The notes beneath the pieces were generated by a model. That model had not been told where the DNA came from. It did no database searches and worked only from the letters and a program-made list of their open reading frames with translations. A stretch of 64,000 nucleotides of DNA. Origin: Ornithinibacter aureus. GTDB lineage: Bacteria; Actinomycetota; Actinomycetes; Actinomycetales; Dermatophilaceae. The stretch spans positions 2,356,001 to 2,420,000 of the forward strand of contig NZ_VMSB01000001.1 in the NCBI RefSeq assembly GCF_009858245.1, written 5' to 3'. Of the stretch, positions 17,048 to 24,614 are shown piece after piece (the first letter of the stretch is position 1; every line of letters begins with the position of its first letter). The translations under genes were made by a program, and so were the position numbers.

Positions 17048-18459
17048 GCCGCACAGCCTTCCCACTCGACCCAGGAGTCACCGTTGAAGTACTCCGCCCG
17101 ATCCGACACCAGGGACGAGATGGTGACCTCGGCGCCGACCCCGACCTTGGCGATCCAGGCGGCGTCGAAGTTGCCGCCGTACTTGTCCTGGTTCGCGGTG
17201 AAGGTCTGGCGGGACTGGTAGCCGCGGTCGGCGATCGCGTCGGCGAAGTCGAGCGTTGCCGGGACCACCGTCACGGCGTCCACGATGCGGGTGGGGTCGT
17301 TGAGGTTGGGCGGGCCGGCGGTCGGGTTGGGGATGTAGGGCGGCAACCCGGGGACCGACTCCATGTTCATGGCTCCGAGGAACGCGGAGGCCACCTGGCG
17401 GTCGGCCGCGGTGGTGACCGGCAGCTCGGCCGTGTACTCCCACCGCTTCCCGTCGTCGCTGGGATCCTCACCGGCGTAGGCGGTGCCGGTGGCGGCGTAC
17501 TTGACGACGACGGCGGTCACCGCACCGTCCTTGTCGCGCTCGATCTCGATGACCCCATCGAGCTCTCCGGAGGCACCCGCCGTGGCGTGCACGATGTCGC
17601 CCTTCCCGTCACCCCCGCGCACCCCTGCACTGACGCTGCCGTCGAAGGTGGCTGCGTAGTACGTGGTGCTCGTCCCGTCGGCACCCTTGCGGAAGCCGAG
17701 AAGGCCCTGCACCCCGACCTCGCCCTGCGCGTTGGCGGCGATGAACGTGGCGGACGCGCTGGCCTCGGCCGAGACGCCGCCCTCGTAGTACGTCTCGCTC
17801 GGGGTCGGAAGGCTCGGGACCCCCGCGAGGTCGGTGAGCCCGTCGGCCGCCCACCGCACCGGGTTCGGTGCCTCCCACCACAGGATCGGCACCGACTCGT
17901 TCCCCACGACGAGGTCCTTGGCCACGTCGGACGCATGGGCCGCCACCAGGTCGTCGACGGCGTCGCGCGTGGGCACCAGGTAGACCTCGCCGCCGTTGAA
18001 GGCAGCGTCGGCACTGGCCCACGCCCCGGCCTCCAGCCCGAAGGTCTCGTCTGCCCACACGCCCGTGAGGCTGAAGCCGGCCCCACCTTCGACGCCCACC
18101 GAGCCGGACGTCCCCCGGGTCACCCGGTAGGTGCCGTCGGACAGCGACTCGACGTACCAGTTCTCACCGGCCCCACCGGTGATGGCAACCCCCGCCTTCA
18201 CCGAACTCTCCCGGCCGTCGGCGCTCACGACGCACGGCTCGACCGGCATCCGGTCTCTCGCCGTGTCGGCCACCTCGCAGGAGCCCTGACCGAGGGTGAA
18301 CACCTTGCAGATCGCAGCAGTGACCCCGCGTGCCAACGGCATCGAACCGCCCGCCACGCCGAGGAAGACGGCAGCCACGACGAGGGCCGCCACCGCCACG
18401 AAGCCCGCGTACTCGAGCGAGGTCGCGCCTCGTTCCCGCGCGCGGTCAAGCGTTGTCAT
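17044..18459 (-). CDS. Large exported protein with Flp-type prepilin leader, A
   Basis: A 471-residue protein. The leader of 11 residues ends ERG|ATSLEYAG and is followed by a hydrophobic helix, matching Flp pilins. About 430 residues follow, rich in Gly, Ala, Thr and acidic residues with short alternating beta-like segments, and no known domain. Its region after the helix aligns with the protein at 20956-22437 (SDGT, EVGA/SVGV, LEAGA blocks), so the two are paralogs. The ATG at 18459 has GAGGGG upstream. I infer processing by the prepilin peptidase and surface exposure; the function is unknown. Confidence 0.82.
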   Translation of the reverse strand: MTTLDRARERGATSLEYAGFVAVAALVVAAVFLGVAGGSMPLARGVTAAICKVFTLGQGSCEVADTARDRMPVEPCVVSADGRESSVKAGVAITGGAGENWYVESLSDGTYRVTRGTSGSVGVEGGAGFSLTGVWADETFGLEAGAWASADAAFNGGEVYLVPTRDAVDDLVAAHASDVAKDLVVGNESVPILWWEAPNPVRWAADGLTDLAGVPSLPTPSETYYEGGVSAEASASATFIAANAQGEVGVQGLLGFRKGADGTSTTYYAATFDGSVSAGVRGGDGKGDIVHATAGASGELDGVIEIERDKDGAVTAVVVKYAATGTAYAGEDPSDDGKRWEYTAELPVTTAADRQVASAFLGAMNMESVPGLPPYIPNPTAGPPNLNDPTRIVDAVTVVPATLDFADAIADRGYQSRQTFTANQDKYGGNFDAAWIAKVGVGAEVTISSLVSDRAEYFNGDSWVEWEGCAA

Positions 18460-18571
18460 CGTCGTCCCCTCAGGTGCCATCCCTCCACACCGCCCTGCCC
18501 CACCCGGGTCGGGTGACAGTTGCGGGTCGAGGACCGAGTACAGGGTTTCACGGCGAACCGCGACGGGTCTT

Positions 18572-18585
18572 GGGCCCGTGGTCCC
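18572..18585. promoter_or_regulatory. GGGNCC-N2-GGNCCC box, Flp-leader gene A
   Basis: GGGCCC-GT-GGTCCC, overlapped by a related GGGTCT-T-GGGCCC at 18565-18577. The nearest -10-like hexamer on the minus strand (TACTCG, 18535-18540) is 33-34 bp from the second element but 41 bp from the first, so this site fits the common spacing less well. Confidence 0.42.
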
Positions 18586-18648
18586 AAATGTGAAGGTCCA
18601 CGAAGCAGCGATGCGGTCGTCAGCGCCCGCGCTCCTAGACTCCGACGC

Positions 18649-19293
18649 ATGCTTGGTTCCAGCCGCCCCGCCCGCCGCAAGCCCCGTGCCACTGCGCTCA
18701 CCCTGATCGCCGTCGGTGCTCTGGGGGCCCTGCTCACGGGCTGCAGCGGGTCCGCCAGCGACGCTGACCTCCCGCCGCGACTGGAGTCGATCCGCCCGTC
18801 GGAGACCCCCAGCCCGGTCTTCGCCCACAGCGCCAAGGCCCAGATCGATGCGCGCACGGTGTCCGGCGACGGCTGGAGCATCCAGGTGCCGGCCAAGTTC
18901 GAGGAGCAGACCGCCCCGGGCGCCGAGGGCACGACGACGTACCGGTGGATCGCCCCGGCAGCGGGCTCCCAGCCGCCGCTCGTCGCGGTCGTCACCGACG
19001 CCAAGCCCCGCGCCGATGCCATCGAGCAGTCCAAGACCCTCGAGATCACGCTGGAGGTCGACCCCGCCATCAAGGTCACCCGCTCCGAGCTGGAGTGGCC
19101 CGGCGCCCAGCGCGCCATCCTGCTGCAGTGGAACCAGCCCACGCAGGGGGTGGCAGGCGGCGTCACGAACTGGCAGCTCATGGTCCAGGTGAACTCCGGG
19201 CTGATCCTCAATGCCCTCGCGATCGCCCCCGAGGACGACTTCGCGAAGCTCGGGTTCGCCGAGGTGCTGTCGACCTTCACCCCGACGAGCTGA
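18649..19293 (+). CDS. Exported lipoprotein
   Basis: A 214-residue protein with signal and lipobox LTGC, then a domain beginning GDGWSIQVPAKFEE that resembles the fold of small exported proteins of the PsbP/LpqN type (tentative). TAGACT at 18636-18641, seven bases ahead of the ATG, suggests a leaderless transcript. It diverges from Flp-leader gene A, and its 3' end overlaps the prepilin peptidase gene by 17 bp. Confidence 0.75.
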   Translation: MLGSSRPARRKPRATALTLIAVGALGALLTGCSGSASDADLPPRLESIRPSETPSPVFAHSAKAQIDARTVSGDGWSIQVPAKFEEQTAPGAEGTTTYRWIAPAAGSQPPLVAVVTDAKPRADAIEQSKTLEITLEVDPAIKVTRSELEWPGAQRAILLQWNQPTQGVAGGVTNWQLMVQVNSGLILNALAIAPEDDFAKLGFAEVLSTFTPTS

Positions 19294-19978
19294 GCCCCAG
19301 CACCCACCCCAGGCCCGGCGCGGCCAGCACGAGCATCGCGGCTCCGATCATGTGTGGCCCGAAGGCCAGCGTCGAGCGCCGATCGGCACGGCGCAGGGCG
19401 ATCAGGACCAGCCCGAGGACCCCCGCCGACACGAACGCCAGCACCGAGGCGAGCACCACGGCAGCCCAGCTCTGGAAGGCGAGCAGCACCCCCAGGCTGG
19501 GGGCGAGCTTGACGTCGCCGAGCCCCAACCCGGTCCCCCGACCGAGCAGCGCGAGCACCAGGTAGACGACGCCGAGCACCAGGCCACCGAGCACCCCCCG
19601 CACCCAGTCACCCCCCGAACCGGTGACCAGGGCGACCAGCCCCGTCCCGAGCATGGTTGCCGGCACCAGGGGCTTGGTGAACCGGTCTGGCAGCCGCCGC
19701 ACGTCGATGTCGATCGCCGCCATCGTCAGCAGCACCGCCCCGATCGTCCACGTCACGAGCGCCAGCGACCACCCGTGCGTGCGCCACCCCCCGAGGGCGA
19801 GCAGCGGCAGCACGAGCGCGCTCACCACGGGCACCCAGGCGTGGGTCCGACACTCGAGGCCGACCTCGTCGGCGTACCGGTGGGCGTGCGTGCGCAACCA
19901 TCGCGCGATCAACCACCCCACGACCGCGGATGCCGTGGCGAGCGTCGCGGTGATCGCGAACGCCTCGGTGCCGGTCAC
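19277..19978 (-). CDS. tadV: Prepilin peptidase, type IV A24 family
   Basis: A 233-residue membrane aspartyl protease with about seven helices. The two catalytic aspartates are in AIDIDVRRLPD and GLGLGDVKL. The cytoplasmic N-methylase domain is absent, as in TadV/CpaA enzymes. It would cleave the Flp, TadE and large Flp-leader precursors at G|xxxxE. The GTG at 19978 is preferred (GAAGGG upstream); GTG 19984 is possible. It lies downstream of Flp-leader gene B on the same strand. Confidence 0.88.
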   Translation of the reverse strand: MTGTEAFAITATLATASAVVGWLIARWLRTHAHRYADEVGLECRTHAWVPVVSALVLPLLALGGWRTHGWSLALVTWTIGAVLLTMAAIDIDVRRLPDRFTKPLVPATMLGTGLVALVTGSGGDWVRGVLGGLVLGVVYLVLALLGRGTGLGLGDVKLAPSLGVLLAFQSWAAVVLASVLAFVSAGVLGLVLIALRRADRRSTLAFGPHMIGAAMLVLAAPGLGWVLGLSSSG

Positions 19979-20009
19979 CTCCACACCCTTCGCCGGATGC
20001 CGTCGACCG

Positions 20010-20360
20010 TCACCGTGCGAGCGCCGTGACCCGGCCGACACCCCACGAGACACCGGCCGCGATGACCGTCCCGATGACGGCGGTCACGACCCACGCCACG
20101 AGGAACCGCCCCTCGAGGACGGCGGTCCCGCGCGCGGCCATGACGGCCATGGCCGCGACGGTGGCCACCAGCCCGATGACCGCGGCCGGGAGCGCGATGT
20201 CGCGCACGGCATCCGGCCGGTCGAGCCACCCCAGGACCAGCCCGGCGACGGCGGCAGCCACCGCCACGGACACCTGCGCGAACACGAGGAGGGTCGCCTG
20301 CACGGCGACGGCGACCACCACGGCGACCACCGCAGCCGAGATGGCTGGTGGTCGGGTCAC
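20010..20360 (-). CDS. Multi-pass membrane protein
   Basis: A 116-residue hydrophobic protein with about four helices. The GTG at 20360 overlaps the preceding stop (GTGA). Small multi-pass membrane genes follow both Flp-leader genes A and B, which suggests a shared accessory role. No family recognised. Confidence 0.65.
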   Translation of the reverse strand: MTRPPAISAAVVAVVVAVAVQATLLVFAQVSVAVAAAVAGLVLGWLDRPDAVRDIALPAAVIGLVATVAAMAVMAARGTAVLEGRFLVAWVVTAVIGTVIAAGVSWGVGRVTALAR

Positions 20361-20959
20361 GAGGTGCGCCGGTTGAAGGTCATCGTGTCGACGACGTGCT
20401 CGATGACCGCGTCGTCGAGCCGTTCGCCGGTGATGGTGACGACGGCCGTCCCCGGGTTGGGCCACTGGCCGGCGATGAGCCACACCCCCTTCATCGGGGT
20501 GCCGTCGACCTCGTAGGTGAAGTCGCTGCGCAGCGCGCTGTCGGCACCCTCGACCTCGATCGCGGTGGCTCCCCCACCGTCGTACCCGTCCAGCTCGACC
20601 ATGGCGGGCAGGTCGAGCTTGGACAGGGCGAAGGATGCCGTCTCGTCGTCACTGAACGACCCGGCGACCTGCATCTCCATGCCGTCGCCGACGAAGCGGT
20701 GGGTCCACGGCTCGCCCGACGGCGGTTCGGAGGCCCAGTCGCTGGGGTGCTGGACGGTGATGCGCTCGTCGGTGACCGTCGTCCAGCCGTCCGGGGCGTC
20801 ACCGGAGGACGACTCGCTGCCACCGGAGCATGCGGCGCCCGCGGTCACGGTGAGCGCCAGGGTCACGGCCAGCGCGGTTCGTCGCAGCGCGGTTCGTCGC
20901 AGGACGGGCACGGTGGGACCTTTCATCGCGGATGGGGTGGATCGTGGGCTGCCGATCAT
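20357..20959 (-). CDS. Exported lipoprotein of unknown function
   Basis: About 200 residues. A long basic leader with a duplicated LRRTA segment precedes a hydrophobic stretch and a GAAC lipobox, then a domain starting WTTVTDERITVQHPSDW. The ATG at 20959 overlaps the stop of Flp-leader gene B (ATGA); an ATG at 20926 would give a more usual signal length. It is coupled to gene B in the same way as 16514 is to gene A. Confidence 0.65.
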   Translation of the reverse strand: MIGSPRSTPSAMKGPTVPVLRRTALRRTALAVTLALTVTAGAACSGGSESSSGDAPDGWTTVTDERITVQHPSDWASEPPSGEPWTHRFVGDGMEMQVAGSFSDDETASFALSKLDLPAMVELDGYDGGGATAIEVEGADSALRSDFTYEVDGTPMKGVWLIAGQWPNPGTAVVTITGERLDDAVIEHVVDTMTFNRRTS

Positions 20960-22437
20960 GACACGCACTCGGTGTAGTCGAGGATCGGCCGGGTCCCGTC
21001 GGGGCGAGGCGCTCCCAGGTACGTGGCCTCGGATGCCGTGGTCTCGGAGTTCTCGGCGGAGAAGTCGACACCGAACGCCAGGCCGAACTTGACGTTGAGG
21101 GCGAACCCGGCGACGTCGGTGACCTTGTCGTAGGCGATCGTGCTGCTCGTCGCGTTGTTGTGCAGGAGCATGGCGAAGGCGTTGTCAGGGTCCGCGGTCG
21201 ACGGGTCGACCATGTTCAGGGAGATCAGACCCGGCCACTGGAAGTCACCGTTGCCGCCCATCCAGTCCCGCACCGTCTGCTGGCTGGCAGCGTCGTCGGG
21301 GTCGATCGCCAGGGTGGTCTCGGTGACGACGACGTCGCCTTCCGTGGTGCCGCCGCTCACCGAGCCCCCGCCTCCGGTCTGGTTCTGGCCCTGGCCCTGG
21401 GTGACCCCGCCGTCGACGGTGCCGCCGGGGCCGCCGGTGACCTCACTCGTCGAGACGATCTGGATCTCGATGATGTTGCCCTCGCTGTCCTTCTTGACCG
21501 AGTAGGACATCCCCACCATCGACCCGAACCCACCCGTTGCCAGCGCCACCTGGCCGGTCACCTCGGAGTTCAGCGAGAGGTCGGTGACGTACGTGCGGGT
21601 GTCGTCGCTGGGGTCGTCAGGGGTGCCGCCGGTGTCGGTGGTGGTCGTCCACTGCGCGCTGCCCGACAACGTGCTCGCGATGCCCTGCTCGGTCAGGCTG
21701 GCCTGGGTCAGCGGGGCGGTGCCGGTGGTCCGGCTGATGCCCAACGCCGCGTTGACGTCGACGTTCAGCGCGACCCCGGAGAACTTCGTGGTCGGAACCG
21801 GGGGCGGCTGGGCTCCCGTCGTGGGCCGCGGCATGCACACGCCCATGCCGCAGACGGGGTGGGTCATGGCCCACTGGTCGTAGAGGTAGTCGTCGAGCTG
21901 TTCCCGGAAGCTCTCGGCCTGCGCCATGTCCTCGAAGTGCCACGTGCTGCCGTAGTCGAACTCGACGTTCGCGCCGAAGTCGACCTTGGCCCCGGCTTCG
22001 AGCTGGCCCCAGGCCGCGTCGGCCCCGAACCCGCCGGTGGCCCCGATCTCCGCCCCGTTGGTCGCCATCATCGTCACGGTGCCGTCGCTGTACTCGGTGA
22101 CGACGAAGCCGGCGTTCTCCCCGATCTCGATGAAGCCGATCTTGATGACGCTGCTGTACTCGTCACCGGTCTCGTGCAGCATGCACTTCTCCGGCTCGAA
22201 CGTCTCCTCCTCCGGGGGCTCCTCGGCGCTCTCGCCGCCGTCACCGCCGCCGCACGACGCCTCGACCTGGAACACGTTCGCCACGGCCCGACAGACGTGA
22301 CCGCGCACGTCCGCCCCGGCGGAGGAGACGGAGAAGGCGATGAGGCCCACCACGAGGGCGGCGACGGCGATGGCGGCGCCGTACTCGAGCCCGACCGCCC
22401 CCCGCTCGCGCCGACGTCGCGACTGCGCTGACTGCAT
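20956..22437 (-). CDS. Large exported protein with Flp-type prepilin leader, B
   Basis: A 493-residue protein. The leader of 13 residues ends ERG|AVGLEYGA, followed by a hydrophobic helix, a Glu/Pro-rich linker and a large domain with Gly-rich, beta-like segments, two cysteine clusters and a QGQGQNQTGGGG loop. It is a paralog of protein A (17044-18459). The ATG at 22437 has GGGGGG upstream. It heads an apparent four-gene unit ending in the prepilin peptidase. Confidence 0.82.
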   Translation of the reverse strand: MQSAQSRRRRERGAVGLEYGAAIAVAALVVGLIAFSVSSAGADVRGHVCRAVANVFQVEASCGGGDGGESAEEPPEEETFEPEKCMLHETGDEYSSVIKIGFIEIGENAGFVVTEYSDGTVTMMATNGAEIGATGGFGADAAWGQLEAGAKVDFGANVEFDYGSTWHFEDMAQAESFREQLDDYLYDQWAMTHPVCGMGVCMPRPTTGAQPPPVPTTKFSGVALNVDVNAALGISRTTGTAPLTQASLTEQGIASTLSGSAQWTTTTDTGGTPDDPSDDTRTYVTDLSLNSEVTGQVALATGGFGSMVGMSYSVKKDSEGNIIEIQIVSTSEVTGGPGGTVDGGVTQGQGQNQTGGGGSVSGGTTEGDVVVTETTLAIDPDDAASQQTVRDWMGGNGDFQWPGLISLNMVDPSTADPDNAFAMLLHNNATSSTIAYDKVTDVAGFALNVKFGLAFGVDFSAENSETTASEATYLGAPRPDGTRPILDYTECVS

Positions 22438-22472
22438 CGTTTCCCCCCACCGAGACCTCACTGACGCCTGCG

Positions 22473-22478
22473 ACGCTA
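22473..22478 (-). promoter_or_regulatory. Putative -10 of Flp-leader gene B
   Basis: TAGCGT, centred exactly 33 bp from the box at 22502-22515. It implies a leader of about 30 nt. Confidence 0.48.
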
Positions 22479-22501
22479 CGTCGCACCCCGGCATCCGCGA
22501 T

Positions 22502-22515
22502 GGGTCCGTGGGCCC
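22502..22515. promoter_or_regulatory. GGGNCC-N2-GGNCCC box, Flp-leader gene B
   Basis: GGGTCC-GT-GGGCCC, with a further GGGCCC core at 22522-22527 (12 bp from the second half-site). Confidence 0.55.
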
Positions 22516-22537
22516 TGATCTGGGCCCAAGAAGTGGC

Positions 22538-24007
22538 TCAGTCCCCGGCGGCCTCGGGCTGCTCGGCCCACCAGGCACGCAACCGCTGCGCCGCGGCGTC
22601 GGGCCCGATGACGCCCTCGTCGAGACGCACCGAGAGCAGGTGCTTGTAGGCCCGCCCGAGCACCGGCCCGGGGGGGATGCCGAGCACGGCCGCGATCTCG
22701 TTGCCGTCGAGCTCGGGGCGCACGGCCTTGAGCTCCTCGAGCTCCAGGAGTCGCTCGATGCGCGACTCGAGGTCGTCGTACGTGGCGGCCAGGCGGCGGG
22801 CCTTGCGCACGTTGCGCGTCGTGCAGTCGGCGCGCGTGAGCCGGTGCAGCCGCGGCAGGAGCGGCCCGGCATCCGTGACGTAGCGACGAACGGCCGAGTC
22901 GGTCCACTGACCGTCGCCGTACCCGTGGAAGCGCAGGTGCAGCTCGACGAGGCGGGCCACCGCCTTGGTGGTCTCCTTGTCGAAGCGCAGCGCCCGCATC
23001 CTCTTGGCCGCGAGCTTGGCCCCGACGACCTCGTGGTGGTGGAAGGACACCCCACCGCCGCTCTCGAAGCGCCGGGTGGCCGGCTTGCCGATGTCGTGGA
23101 GCAGGGCCGCGAGGCGCAGCACGAGGTCGGGGCCGGGCACCGACTCCGGCGGGCCGTCGGCCGGGCCCTCGAGGTCGATCGCCTGCTCGAGCACGATCAT
23201 CGAGTGGTCGTAGACGTCCTTGTGCCGGTGGTGCTCGTCGACCTCGAGGCGCAGCGCGGGCAGCTCGGGCAGCACCAGCGCGGCGAGCCCGCTCTCGGTG
23301 AGCAGCTCGAGGCCGGCGCGCGGGTGCGGTGCCATGATCAGCTTCACGAGCTCGTCGCGCACCCGCTCGGCGGAGACGATCTCGATGGATGCCGCGAGCT
23401 CCCGCATCGCGGCGAACACCTCGGGGGTGGGCACGAACGCGAGCTGGGCGACGAAGCGTGCGGCGCGCATCATCCGCAGCGGGTCGTCACCGAAGGACAC
23501 CTCGGGGGCGGAGGGCGTGCGCAGCACCTGGTCCTCGAGGTCGGCGAGCCCGCCGTGCGGGTCGACGAAGGTGAGGTCGGGCAGCCGCAGCGCCATGGCG
23601 TTGACGGTGAAGTCACGCCGGACGAGGTCGTCCTCGAGGGAGTCGCCGAACGCGACGATCGGCTTGCGGGTCTGACCGTCGTAGGCGTCGGCCCGGTAGG
23701 TGGTCACCTCGACGACCATGTCGCCGCGGCGAGCGCCGATGGTGCCGAACTCGCGCCCCATGTCCCAGGTCGCGGTGCCCCACGCGGCGAGCAGCGCCTC
23801 GGTCTCGTCAGGTCGTGCCGAGGTCGTGAAGTCGACGTCACTCACCGCACGTCCGAGGAGGGCGTCGCGCACGGGCCCGCCGACGAGCGCGAGGTCGTGA
23901 CCGGCATCCGCGAACCGGGCGCCGAGGTCGGTCAACGCCGTGATGGACGGCGCGAGGTGCGCCACCGCTCGGCGAAGGAGCGCGGCAGAGGGCTGACGGG
24001 TGGACAC
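22538..24007 (-). CDS. pcnA: CCA tRNA nucleotidyltransferase / PcnA-like
   Basis: A 489-residue protein: a nucleotidyltransferase head with LVGGPVRDALLG and DVDF (metal-binding Asp residues), the RRDFTVNAMA and RMMRAARF blocks of the CCA-adding/poly(A) polymerase family, then an HD domain (LLHDIGKP). It adds or repairs the 3' CCA of tRNAs. The GTG at 24007 is chosen because TACCCT (24016-24021) lies eight bases ahead, as in a leaderless message. It diverges from the NUDIX gene, the conserved actinobacterial order. Confidence 0.9.
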   Translation of the reverse strand: MSTRQPSAALLRRAVAHLAPSITALTDLGARFADAGHDLALVGGPVRDALLGRAVSDVDFTTSARPDETEALLAAWGTATWDMGREFGTIGARRGDMVVEVTTYRADAYDGQTRKPIVAFGDSLEDDLVRRDFTVNAMALRLPDLTFVDPHGGLADLEDQVLRTPSAPEVSFGDDPLRMMRAARFVAQLAFVPTPEVFAAMRELAASIEIVSAERVRDELVKLIMAPHPRAGLELLTESGLAALVLPELPALRLEVDEHHRHKDVYDHSMIVLEQAIDLEGPADGPPESVPGPDLVLRLAALLHDIGKPATRRFESGGGVSFHHHEVVGAKLAAKRMRALRFDKETTKAVARLVELHLRFHGYGDGQWTDSAVRRYVTDAGPLLPRLHRLTRADCTTRNVRKARRLAATYDDLESRIERLLELEELKAVRPELDGNEIAAVLGIPPGPVLGRAYKHLLSVRLDEGVIGPDAAAQRLRAWWAEQPEAAGD

Positions 24008-24086
24008 GAGCACCAAGGGTATGCGGCCCGCGCCGATGGGGACGGGGTACCCCGCCCCGGGTGACCCCACTGGCTACAGTGACCGG

Positions 24087-24584
24087 ATGAGCCACGCCGC
24101 CGCCGACCACCCGGGGATGTCCGCTCGTCGGCTCCCGGCGGTCGAGGAGCGCAGCGCGGGGGGTGTCGTCGTCGACGTCCACGAGGGCGAGGCCAGGATC
24201 GCCGTCATCGCCCGACGCAACCGCGCGGGCCGCATCGAGTGGTGCCTGCCGAAGGGGCACATCGAGGGTGACGAGACCCTGCCCCAGACGGCGGCCCGCG
24301 AGGTGGCCGAGGAGACGGGCATCGAGGGCAAGGTGCTCATCGAGCTCGGCACCATCGACTACTGGTTCGCCGCTGGCGAGCGCCGGATCCACAAGTACGT
24401 GCACCACTACCTGCTCGAGGCGACCGGCGGCCACCTGACCATCGAGAACGACCCCGACCACGAGGCGATCGACGTCGCCTGGCTGCCCCTGCGCGACGCC
24501 CACCGCCACCTGACCTTCCCGAACGAGCGGCGGATCGCCCGACTCGCCTGGCAGCGACTGTCCGGCGACGCGGCATCCTGCTGA
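24087..24584 (+). CDS. NUDIX hydrolase
   Basis: A 165-residue protein with a complete NUDIX box (G-x5-E-x7-REVAEETGI) after LPKGHIEG. The family hydrolyses nucleoside diphosphates linked to other groups; the substrate is not known. TACAGT at 24075-24080 lies six bases ahead of the ATG at 24087 (leaderless). The equivalent Mycobacterium gene (mutT4) holds the same position next to pcnA. Confidence 0.88.
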   Translation: MSHAAADHPGMSARRLPAVEERSAGGVVVDVHEGEARIAVIARRNRAGRIEWCLPKGHIEGDETLPQTAAREVAEETGIEGKVLIELGTIDYWFAAGERRIHKYVHHYLLEATGGHLTIENDPDHEAIDVAWLPLRDAHRHLTFPNERRIARLAWQRLSGDAASC

Positions 24585-24614
24585 GCCGCACCCCCGCCCG
24601 GAGACCCTGCGCCC

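Noticed and set aside
1-22437. Tad/Flp locus as a recently acquired island.
   Set aside because: Base composition and codon use look like the rest of the window, and I see no integrase, tRNA or flanking repeats. Tad loci are common in this group.
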